Positions 6,826 to 14,054 of a DNA stretch of 64,000 bases are shown piece after piece (the stretch's first letter is position 1; every line of letters begins with the position of its first letter). The DNA is from an uncultured Clostridia bacterium (lineage in GTDB: Bacteria > Bacillota > Clostridia > Christensenellales > Pumilibacteraceae). The translations under genes and the position numbers were made by a program. The notes under the pieces are model-generated. The model saw only the letters and a program-made list of their open reading frames with translations. It had not been told where the DNA came from and did not search any database. The stretch is from contig CAMWXP010000001.1 in the NCBI GenBank assembly GCA_947178255.1, forward strand, positions 1 through 64,000, written 5' to 3'.

Positions 6826-8055
6826 TTAGGTGTAGCTTTCAAAATCTATATCGCTCGGAACAACCACGTTGGTATTGCCGTAGTCGGAATACTTGACGGT
6901 AATTTTTTCGTTCATCACGTAGTCGTAGTGCATACCTTCCATTTCCATCGAATAGTTGCAGGTAAGCGTTACAACGCTTTCGGTGATTTTGCCGTCGTAC
7001 ACATAGTAGTCGGCGGAAGCGGAAGTCTTGCCGAGTTTAATGCCCATAGTTGCTGCGCCCGATTGCTCGAATGCGTCTTTAAGCGCTATGTTCATATACT
7101 CGGTAAGCTTTTCGCTGTTGATCTTGAACCCTGTTTTGGTCTTGATAAAATACGAGTAGTCGAACGCGGGCATAAACATAGACAGCATGTCGTCATCCTC
7201 GTCGTCATCGGGCATGTCTACGTCGTAGTCGTAGTCGCCGTCGTCGCCAAGCTCTGGCGTTTGAATACCGCCTTCCATTATCCATTCTGTCGTTTCGCCG
7301 TTCAACGTGGTGCGAGCGAATATGCTGCCGCTGAACTTAGAAGTTTTGTCGTTTACGTAAAGCTGCTCCATAACCACTGTTTGCTTCTCGCCAAGTATAT
7401 CACTGGTCATAGTGGACTTTAAGTAGCCGTAAGATTCTTCGTCCCACTTGCCGTCAATCTTAATAGACATACTCGAAGTAAAGCTTATTCCTTTAAAACT
7501 GGCCGTGATGGGTATTTCAAGATTGTAGCTGAGAGTTACGTTTTTAAAGTTTTCCGCCGAAAACACTTTGTCGTAGTACGATTTGGTAAGCGGGTCGCCC
7601 TCGTTGAGCACAGGCGAATAGTACTTAACCGTTTGGTTGTTGTACTTGACAATTATTACGAGGTATGTCTTTTCCTCGTCCGCCGAGGTGCGCACGGTCA
7701 AGTCGGAATCGCCCGCCGCAACGGTGTATTTAACCTCGCCCTTTTCCACCGACGCGATATTTTCCTTTTCGGCGTCCGAAATATCCAATGCGTCCATTTC
7801 ATCTTCGGTCAGATCGGCCGTTTTGGTGTACGACACAAATGTCGCGTCGGTAACGTCGCCGCTTACTTCGACGTCTATAAACGCCTTTGCCGCCAGCTCG
7901 GGCGAAGTGTAGGTTTCGGCCGAAAGCGCACCTTGATACGCTGTGTCCTCGGGATGAGTATCCCCGCCCTTATCGCCGCCGCACGCCACAAAAGCAAACG
8001 CGCACAAAACCGCCGCAAGCGCGGCTATGATTGTTGTAAATAATCTTTTTTTCAT
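6826..8055 (-). CDS. Secreted lipoprotein, unknown function
   Basis: A 409-residue protein with a type II signal peptide: KKR, a hydrophobic core, then the lipobox FVAC with Cys25 as the predicted lipidated residue. The mature part is rich in Ser/Thr/Asp and beta-strand patterns, with an acidic stretch near residue 290 (DDDEDDD). It has no motif I can name. ATG at 8055 was chosen over an ATG two codons upstream because AAGGGAA is then 6 nt away. It is monocistronic with its own promoter and terminator. Confidence 0.8.
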   Translation of the reverse strand: MKKRLFTTIIAALAAVLCAFAFVACGGDKGGDTHPEDTAYQGALSAETYTSPELAAKAFIDVEVSGDVTDATFVSYTKTADLTEDEMDALDISDAEKENIASVEKGEVKYTVAAGDSDLTVRTSADEEKTYLVIIVKYNNQTVKYYSPVLNEGDPLTKSYYDKVFSAENFKNVTLSYNLEIPITASFKGISFTSSMSIKIDGKWDEESYGYLKSTMTSDILGEKQTVVMEQLYVNDKTSKFSGSIFARTTLNGETTEWIMEGGIQTPELGDDGDYDYDVDMPDDDEDDDMLSMFMPAFDYSYFIKTKTGFKINSEKLTEYMNIALKDAFEQSGAATMGIKLGKTSASADYYVYDGKITESVVTLTCNYSMEMEGMHYDYVMNEKITVKYSDYGNTNVVVPSDIDFESYT

Positions 8056-8102
8056 GTCCATTTCCCTTACCGATATTTTGTGATAACACACAATGTACAT
8101 AT

Positions 8103-8131
8103 AATATACACCCAAAAAGACCAATCGTCAA
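8103..8131 (-). promoter_or_regulatory. Promoter of the lipoprotein gene
   Basis: TTGACG (8126-8131) and TATATT (8103-8108), 17-nt spacer, minus strand. Confidence 0.65.
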
Positions 8132-8215
8132 CCGTTACATGTAAATTTTTGCTGTTTTTAAGCGAAAATAGTATGCAAAAATCCTCGCCCGCAAGACGCA
8201 TGGCGGCGTACAAAC

Positions 8216-8869
8216 TTATACGTTGTCCTTGTACCGTTGTTCCATCAATTCCAAATCGTATTCGAGGAAGTATTTTTGCAAGAGCGGGTAAAATTTGACA
8301 AAATTACTTTTGTCGTAAAACACAACGTCGCAACCCCTGTCGTCGTACACCGTAAATATGCAGTTGTTTGCAAACGACACCAAATGAATTATCGGATTAT
8401 TCTGGTCGTCTATTTGCGCATTGAGCGCTTGTATAGCGTCGAACTTTTCGTCGGGATAACAGCATATACGATTTCTGCGGCAAATGTCGTCGCGGTCGTA
8501 CTCATCGACGGGAAGGTCGCGCACTACTTTATGCTTAAACTTTTTTTGATAGCCTAAGCCGAATTTAAGCAAGCGCCTTACCATAGCGGTAATATTATTG
8601 ATATACACCTTTTCGCCCGCATCGAAATCGAAGTCGTATATGTAGCTGTCGAAAAAGAACATATCGACGCCGTTTTCAAAAAGAATATTGTATATTGCCG
8701 CCGCCCTATCCTTGGCGTTAGCCAAATATTCCTCGTCGGTATCGCCTATGCCCAGCTCGCACCTAAGCGCCAAAGCATTGTTGTAGAAGTGCGGCGGCTC
8801 GTAAACGAAGTCCCTATCCAATATCCTTTTTTCCATGTCCGTCAAAACGGTATCATGCGGAATACTCAT
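8216..8869 (-). CDS. Hypothetical protein, possibly DUF3885-like
   Basis: A 217-residue soluble protein with no signal peptide or membrane segment. A C-terminal stretch (FANNCIFTVYDDRGCDVVF) resembles the Tyr-Asp-Asp-Arg-Gly core seen in DUF3885 proteins; this is a weak match by eye. AAGGAG lies close before the ATG and the gene follows the membrane protein at 8872 by 2 nt, so the two are translated from one message. Function unknown. Confidence 0.65.
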   Translation of the reverse strand: MSIPHDTVLTDMEKRILDRDFVYEPPHFYNNALALRCELGIGDTDEEYLANAKDRAAAIYNILFENGVDMFFFDSYIYDFDFDAGEKVYINNITAMVRRLLKFGLGYQKKFKHKVVRDLPVDEYDRDDICRRNRICCYPDEKFDAIQALNAQIDDQNNPIIHLVSFANNCIFTVYDDRGCDVVFYDKSNFVKFYPLLQKYFLEYDLELMEQRYKDNV

Positions 8870-8871
8870 TA

Positions 8872-9657
8872 TTACTCTCCTTCGTTTTTGGACAACGCTT
8901 CCGCTTGCCCGTCGGCTTGCGGTTCGGGCGGTTCCTGCTCCTCGTCAGTCGGCTCGAACGTTTCCAATATGACGGCGGTGCGGTGGTCGAACTTTATTTT
9001 GAAAGTGCCCATTTTTTCCAATATATCCACCTCATCCCACGAGAACACCCGTCTGCTTGCGGCTTCCGTTTGCTCGCCGTAAGAATCTGTGTATTTAAAG
9101 ATTACGCTTACGCCCTCAAAAGTCGTGCCTCCGCCGCCTCTTGTGCCGCCGTAACGCATGTTAAAAGTTTTGCCGGCTTCTACGTACTCCGCGGTGGTTT
9201 CTTGTCCGTATTTTAAGCAAAGTTTAATTTGCACGTAGGCGATTATTTGATAAATCAACACGCCCAAATCCGCCAAACCCATACTGCCGAATATGCAAAG
9301 GAACACTATACCGATGTCCACCCCTCCCGACAATAATATGTCTATCATACATACCGTGGCGACTGCGCAAAAGAACAAAACTACACTGAGCCAAAAAACC
9401 AAATGCTTGGAAATTGTTTTGGGCTTGTATTTTCTTTTTTGCAACGGAGCAATAAAAAAGTATAAAAGCACAAAGTCAAAAAACAAAATAACCGACAGCG
9501 CGACGTACGACATAATATCTTCGGGACGCGGAACGACAACAAGCCAGACTATAAGCACGTTCATCCCGCCTATAACTACGGCCATGATGACACAAATAAA
9601 AATCAAGTATGCTACATGCAAAATGTTGGTTATTGACGATATCTTATCTTTGAGCAT
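8872..9657 (-). CDS. Hypothetical membrane protein
   Basis: A 261-residue protein with four predicted membrane helices in the first 155 residues (about 10-40, 48-70, 88-110, 118-145), then a soluble C-terminal domain with a Gly-rich loop (GGTRGGGGTTFEGVSV) and an acidic tail. The layout resembles DUF3592-type proteins but I cannot confirm it. AAGGATGGGG precedes the ATG. It lies between two other hypothetical genes in what looks like a three-gene operon driven from 10455-10483. Confidence 0.65.
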   Translation of the reverse strand: MLKDKISSITNILHVAYLIFICVIMAVVIGGMNVLIVWLVVVPRPEDIMSYVALSVILFFDFVLLYFFIAPLQKRKYKPKTISKHLVFWLSVVLFFCAVATVCMIDILLSGGVDIGIVFLCIFGSMGLADLGVLIYQIIAYVQIKLCLKYGQETTAEYVEAGKTFNMRYGGTRGGGGTTFEGVSVIFKYTDSYGEQTEAASRRVFSWDEVDILEKMGTFKIKFDHRTAVILETFEPTDEEQEPPEPQADGQAEALSKNEGE

Positions 9658-9714
9658 TTAACCCCATCCTTTTTTCGACGCTTGGTAAATTTTTGTTCAT
9701 AAATACACCTTTAA

Positions 9715-10446
9715 TCAAGCATACCCTATACAAGCAATAACAAGCAACACTATTAATATCACAAAAATAATGCTCGGGCCGGTAAAGAACGCACAAAGCA
9801 CAATTTCGACGATATGCGCCGTAAACAGCTTTCCCGCCTCGTTAAACGCCAAAACCAGCGCGGAGCCGATTATAAACACCGGTACGTACGCAACAGCCAT
9901 TATAACGCCCATACAACGCCAATGCTTTGTCGACATGTATTTGAGTAGCCCGCACGAGCAAATAATGGTATAAATAAAGTCCGCAATGCACAGCAACACA
10001 ATCACCGCCGTGTGAAGAGGTGAAACAAGATAGTACAAGCAAAATGACATGACAGTGAGCGCCGCGCCAATCAGCAACACCGCCGCGGGTATCAAATACT
10101 CTTTTGCGCTCTTTTTTTCTTTCGGTTTTTTCGGCGCAGGCTCGGCTGCCGACAATGCGCTTATTTGCTCCAAAATATTTTTGGCGCAGTCGTAAAACAT
10201 ACTTTCCTCAAAATCCTTGCCAAACATTTCGGTAAATATCGCGCCGATATGTTTTGCCAGCTCCAAATAGTCCATGCCGTCTTTTATTTTGGCAAGCACC
10301 ATTTCCGTTTCGGAATTGTATTCGTCAATCGGGCAAGACTTACCGGGCTCGAGCCCCATCGGGTCGACCTTGTTCAACTCGTTCCGAACTGTATCGAACA
10401 TTCTTATATGTTTTAGTTTGAGTTCCTTGTTGACAGTGATAAGCAT
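9715..10446 (-). CDS. DUF1871-like N-terminal domain joined to membrane helices
   Basis: A 243-residue protein. Residues about 15-90 follow the DUF1871/YugE pattern (VDPMGL, then CPIDEYNSETE), and after a Lys/Pro linker there are four hydrophobic segments to the end. YugE proteins are small and soluble, so the membrane extension is unusual. Function unknown. The ATG at 10446 has no ribosome site and lies only 8 nt after a TATAAT box, so the message is likely leaderless; an in-frame Met at residue 16 is an alternative start. It is the first gene of the 8.2-10.4 kb cluster. Confidence 0.6.
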   Translation of the reverse strand: MLITVNKELKLKHIRMFDTVRNELNKVDPMGLEPGKSCPIDEYNSETEMVLAKIKDGMDYLELAKHIGAIFTEMFGKDFEESMFYDCAKNILEQISALSAAEPAPKKPKEKKSAKEYLIPAAVLLIGAALTVMSFCLYYLVSPLHTAVIVLLCIADFIYTIICSCGLLKYMSTKHWRCMGVIMAVAYVPVFIIGSALVLAFNEAGKLFTAHIVEIVLCAFFTGPSIIFVILIVLLVIACIGYA

Positions 10447-10454
10447 ACAAAAAT

Positions 10455-10483
10455 ATTATACGGCTGATATAGCAAAATGTCAA
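10455..10483 (-). promoter_or_regulatory. Consensus promoter of the 8.2-10.4 kb cluster
   Basis: TTGACA (10478-10483), 17-nt spacer, TATAAT (10455-10460), minus strand. The start codon is 8 nt after the -10 box. Confidence 0.8.
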
Positions 10484-10497
10484 TATTACAGGCAAAA

Positions 10498-10535
10498 AGA
10501 AAATAGCCTAGGAAGCATCCTTGGCTATTTTAATA
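10498..10535 (-). terminator. Intrinsic terminator after the kinase gene
   Basis: Stem AAATAGCCTAGGA/TCCTTGGCTATTT (10501-10513 with 10518-10530, one mismatch), T-rich on both sides, just downstream of the kinase stop codon at 10551. Confidence 0.75.
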
Positions 10536-10550
10536 TTTGTCGTTTTACCG

Positions 10551-11075
10551 TTATTGTTTAAAGCGAACTATTTGCACGCTGTCAATTTGTTTAAGCGAAT
10601 TTAAAATATATACAAAGTCGAAGCCTTCGTCTTTTAAGTTCTCTATACTTTTTACCAGCTCGTTGTAATGCTCGCTGACAACGTTGTCGGGGATATCTCT
10701 GTCGGGTCGCGCGTTGTTGCGCTTATGTAAAACTTCTTCGGGAGGATTCAATACGATTGCAGCCGTAGGTGCGTTATGATCCTTGGCAATGTTCAAAAGT
10801 GTTGTCCGTGCGCTTTTTTGCACGCTCGTCGCGTCGACAATGGTTAGCTTATTGTTTTTAAGCCGCTTGTTCAAAGCATTGTAAAGCAAATCGAAGGCGT
10901 CGCTCGATATACTTTGCTCGTTTTCATCGTCGCATATCATCGCCCGAAAAAAATCGGAGGACAGTATTTCGGTCGACCTAAAATGCCTTTTGGCAAAGCT
11001 GCTCTTGCCCGCCGACGTCGCGCCCACCAACGCCACAAGGCAAAACTCGGGTATTTCTATCATAAATTTATCCAT
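10551..11075 (-). CDS. Pnkp-like polynucleotide kinase / P-loop ATPase
   Basis: A 174-residue P-loop protein. The P-loop is GATSAGKS (residues 18-25), followed by FAKRHF, the acidic SSD (TEILSSDFFRAM) and DDENEQS, then LTIVDATSVQKSAR. This order matches the N-terminal 5'-OH kinase domain of bacterial Pnkp, which repairs cleaved RNA with a phosphatase and ligase. Those other domains are absent here, so it is a stand-alone kinase whose substrate is unknown; zeta-toxin-like kinases are a more distant alternative. The ATG at 11075 has GAGGTG 8 nt upstream, while the longer frame has no ribosome site. Confidence 0.75.
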   Translation of the reverse strand: MDKFMIEIPEFCLVALVGATSAGKSSFAKRHFRSTEILSSDFFRAMICDDENEQSISSDAFDLLYNALNKRLKNNKLTIVDATSVQKSARTTLLNIAKDHNAPTAAIVLNPPEEVLHKRNNARPDRDIPDNVVSEHYNELVKSIENLKDEGFDFVYILNSLKQIDSVQIVRFKQ

Positions 11076-11096
11076 TGTATTGAACACCTCGTTTGT

Positions 11097-11125
11097 ATTA
11101 TAACATACTTTTACCGCAAACTCAA
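11097..11125 (-). promoter_or_regulatory. Promoter of the Pnkp-like kinase gene
   Basis: TTGAGT (11120-11125), 17-nt spacer, TATAAT (11097-11102), minus strand. Confidence 0.7.
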
Positions 11126-11138
11126 ACAAATATATCAT

Positions 11139-11523
11139 ATAAAACCATATAAATAAAATCGGCGCAATCCAATCCTTAATATCCCGCCAAACAAAAACAC
11201 GCCTTTCGGCGTTTTCTGTTTTGGCGTGTGTACGACGAAATCTCGCGTTTGCGAAGTGTATACTACTAAATCTATCGCGTCCATGAAAAAGCTCTTTATC
11301 AGCTACGAAGCTATTATATAATCACCCCCCCCCAAAAAAAAAGTCAAAAATCCAAACGCCACGGGTGTTTTTATTTGTAACCCACTATCCACTTTATAAC
11401 TTCCAATTCGTTATTTTTCCCACTATTACTATCGCTCGAAATATTATGTGGTGAGTCCATTTAATAAATGGATGTATGCGCCCCTCACATAAGACGAACC
11501 TCGTTTTGCATATAAATGCTAAA
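11139..11523. other. Non-coding gap left of the AbiH island
   Basis: No convincing gene. It holds a GC-rich hairpin at 11193-11215 (ACGCC-TTTC-GGCGT, T-runs on both strands), a C9-A9 homopolymer junction at 11325-11342, and a short hairpin AACGCC-ACG-GGTGTT with a following T-run at 11355-11377 that could stop plus-strand transcription before the AbiH promoter. Confidence 0.6.
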
Positions 11524-11552
11524 TTGACAATACTTTCATTTTGTACTATAAT
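11524..11552 (+). promoter_or_regulatory. Consensus promoter of the abiH cassette
   Basis: TTGACA (11524-11529), 17-nt spacer, TATAAT (11547-11552): a perfect vegetative promoter, 31 nt before the AbiH ATG. Confidence 0.85.
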
Positions 11553-11583
11553 ATTTATAATATTGATTGTGGAGATAATACTA

Positions 11584-12810
11584 ATGAATACACAACTTGT
11601 AATTTTAGGAAATGGATTTGACAGGCATTGCGGATTAAAATCTGATTATGAAAGCTTTTTTAAAAGTGAGATTCTTGATTGCGAAGCGGAAAATAGCAAC
11701 ATATTAAAAATGCAAGATAATTGCACTGGCTTTTGGGAAACTCTTTTATTCAAATATTACAAACAAAACCCACATCATAATAAGAATTGGTGTAATGTAG
11801 AGGCTCTTATTCAAGACACTCTTGAACTATTATATTTTGGTAAAAGTAAATGGTTGGGCGAAACTGTATATAGCATTCGCGATATAGCTCTTCAACGTGC
11901 TAAATCAAAGCAATTTTTTCAAGAGTCAAACGATTTTGCAAGTTTATTAATAGACTATAGTTCTAAGTTTTTCTCTAAATGTTTGCAAGAAAATAGTAGC
12001 TGTAATGAAAAAGAGTTGTTTGCTCAATTATCTGAAGATTTAGTTACAGAACTACATAATTTTGAGAAGAAATTTTGCAAATATATTAAATACCAAATCG
12101 AAACTAATCATTTTGAATATGAGATCAAAGCCGTTAATCTATTATGTAAAATTATAGGAATTGAACAAGTGTTTTCGCATATTAATCAAATTTTAAAAAC
12201 ACTAGTAGGTTATAACAATTTTGAGTTTAACACAGATTATGATGGTAAGCGTATTCTTACAAAGAATTTCCCCAATTTGCGCCCTGTGCATATTCTAAGT
12301 TTTAATTACACTTCTCTTTTTGACATTCTTGGTGTAAGTAGCCCTTGTAAATATACTAATGTTCATGGCAAATTGTGTAGTGAAAATTGTAGTGAAAATT
12401 GCAAGTTGTCCAACATTATCTTTGGTATTGATGATATGTCGATAAAAGCACATAGCAATGAAAATGATTTAAGATTATTTAGTAAAACTTATAGGAAAAT
12501 GGTTACTACAAGTTCACCTACTAAAATTTTACCACCCAATAATAATATAACAGAGATAAAATTTTACGGTCACTCTCTTAGCGAGGCAGATTATTCATAT
12601 TTCCAAAGTATTTTTGATTATTATAACATCTACAATAACTATAATGTAAGTTTATTTTTTTATTATTCAAAAGGATATGAACAGCCCGATGCTATCTATC
12701 GTATGATAAATGAATATGGCAAAACCATTCCAAATCAAGCACAAGGCAAAAATTTAATACACAAGCTCCTTTTGGAAAATCGATTACGAATTCAAGAAGT
12801 TAAGGAATGA
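11584..12810 (+). CDS. AbiH family abortive-infection protein
   Basis: A 408-residue protein of the AbiH family, linked in lactococci to abortive phage infection. The N-terminus shows the family signature ILGNGFDRHCGLKSDY (residues about 7-22) and the C-terminal half has FYGHSLSEADYSYF. The biochemical activity of AbiH is not known. ATG at 11584 was chosen because GGAG lies 10 nt upstream and a perfect promoter precedes it; the longer frame from 11476 would start upstream of the promoter. The coding DNA is much more AT-rich than the flanks, which suggests recent transfer. A HEPN-like gene follows after 7 nt. Confidence 0.85.
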   Translation: MNTQLVILGNGFDRHCGLKSDYESFFKSEILDCEAENSNILKMQDNCTGFWETLLFKYYKQNPHHNKNWCNVEALIQDTLELLYFGKSKWLGETVYSIRDIALQRAKSKQFFQESNDFASLLIDYSSKFFSKCLQENSSCNEKELFAQLSEDLVTELHNFEKKFCKYIKYQIETNHFEYEIKAVNLLCKIIGIEQVFSHINQILKTLVGYNNFEFNTDYDGKRILTKNFPNLRPVHILSFNYTSLFDILGVSSPCKYTNVHGKLCSENCSENCKLSNIIFGIDDMSIKAHSNENDLRLFSKTYRKMVTTSSPTKILPPNNNITEIKFYGHSLSEADYSYFQSIFDYYNIYNNYNVSLFFYYSKGYEQPDAIYRMINEYGKTIPNQAQGKNLIHKLLLENRLRIQEVKE

Positions 12811-12817
12811 CCGTAAT

Positions 12818-13240
12818 ATGGACTTAAATCATTTTCATTTATTGGTGGGTCAAACCATTATGTACTGTCAAGTTATAGAACATGATGTGAAGAGAATTTA
12901 CGCTGCAATGCACAAGGGTGACTACTATAATAATTTGTCACGCGTAGAAAAGTGGACACTCGGTAAAGCTGTTCAAGAGCTGAAGGCGCTTGATTTTAGC
13001 GACGGCGATTCTTACATATCTGCAAGCGACTATAACTTCTTAAAACAAATGACAGAGAAGCGCAATCATTGGTGTCATGAATCATATCAAGAGTTTCTAT
13101 ATAATAAACAGTTTTTGCAAAGCAAAGAGTATGCCGACGAATGCCGAAAATTGAAACGAGATAACGAAAGACTTTCTTCTGTCTGCAACGCTTTGGAAGA
13201 AGTAAGAATTAAAGCGCAAAAGCAATTTAGAAATATGTAG
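12818..13240 (+). CDS. HEPN-like protein, AbiH partner
   Basis: A 140-residue, all-alpha-looking protein with the motif EKRNHWCHESY near residues 80-90. Arg82 and His87 fit the R-x4-H signature of HEPN ribonucleases. The N-terminal helices (GQTIMYCQVIEHDVKRIY) also fit this fold. A C-terminal coiled-coil-like segment follows. It starts 7 nt after the AbiH stop codon on the same message and is moderately AT-rich. I infer a defence pair in which this protein is a candidate toxin; it is not a family I can name with certainty. Confidence 0.6.
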   Translation: MDLNHFHLLVGQTIMYCQVIEHDVKRIYAAMHKGDYYNNLSRVEKWTLGKAVQELKALDFSDGDSYISASDYNFLKQMTEKRNHWCHESYQEFLYNKQFLQSKEYADECRKLKRDNERLSSVCNALEEVRIKAQKQFRNM

Positions 13241-13278
13241 CGCTTGAATATTGTGCTATAATTTTAATAGGTGCAAGA

Positions 13279-14040
13279 ATGAAAAATTGGTTTACAATCG
13301 ATAAAATAGACGAAATAACTTACATCATAAGTGAGTACCGTCATTGGGAAGAAACACACTGCTACCTGTTAATCGGGGGCGAGCGTTGTCTATTGATTGA
13401 TACGGGACTTGGTATTTGCAACATTTACGATGAAGTTCGTAAGCTTACAAATAAGCCAATTATAGCGGTTGCAACCCACATACATTGGGATCATATAGGT
13501 GGACACAAATATTTTCCCGATTTCTATGCTCATAGAGCCGAGTTGGATTGGTTAAGTGGCAAATTCCCTCTGTCGCTACAAACTGTCCGCAATATGGTTA
13601 TAGACCGATGCGATTTACCCGAAAACTTTGACATAAGCGGTTATGAAATGTTTCAAGGGACACCGACAAAGGTTTTGAACGGTGGTGAGACTATTGACAT
13701 TGGAAATAGGAAAATCAAAGTCTTACATACGCCGGGGCATTCGCCCGGACACATGTGTTTTTGGGAGCAAGAACGAGGTTATATTTTCACAGGCGATTTG
13801 ATTTACAAAGACACCCTTTTTGCATATTATCCGTCAACCGACCCGGACGCATATCTTAACTCACTTGAAGCAATAGCTGCATTGCCGGCAAAAAGATTAT
13901 TCCCCGCCCATCATTCGCTTGATATTCAACCCGAAATTGCGATTGAGATGAGAGATGCTTTCCGTGAACTTAAAACACAAGGTAAACTGCATCATGGTGC
14001 GGGAGTATTCAAATATGCCGATTGGGCAGTATGGTTGTAA
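13279..14040 (+). CDS. MBL-fold metallo-hydrolase
   Basis: A 253-residue metallo-beta-lactamase fold enzyme. The metal ligands are in place: HIHWDH (H67, H69, D71, H72), HTPGHSPGH, FTGDL and PAHHS. The substrate cannot be read from sequence; the glyoxalase II/RNase Z-like superfamily is diverse and hydrolyses esters, thioesters, lactams or phosphodiesters. AGGTG lies 5 nt before the ATG, with a TATAAT-like box 23 nt upstream. It may be an independent gene or a passenger of the AbiH insert. The gene ends just before the recombinase-proximal end of the neighbouring element. Confidence 0.88.
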   Translation: MKNWFTIDKIDEITYIISEYRHWEETHCYLLIGGERCLLIDTGLGICNIYDEVRKLTNKPIIAVATHIHWDHIGGHKYFPDFYAHRAELDWLSGKFPLSLQTVRNMVIDRCDLPENFDISGYEMFQGTPTKVLNGGETIDIGNRKIKVLHTPGHSPGHMCFWEQERGYIFTGDLIYKDTLFAYYPSTDPDAYLNSLEAIAALPAKRLFPAHHSLDIQPEIAIEMRDAFRELKTQGKLHHGAGVFKYADWAVWL

Positions 14041-14054
14041 AATCCAATATTTAT

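Noticed and set aside
11476-11583. Extended N-terminus for AbiH
   Set aside because: It would start upstream of the perfect promoter at 11524-11552 and adds a hydrophobic stretch absent from the family.
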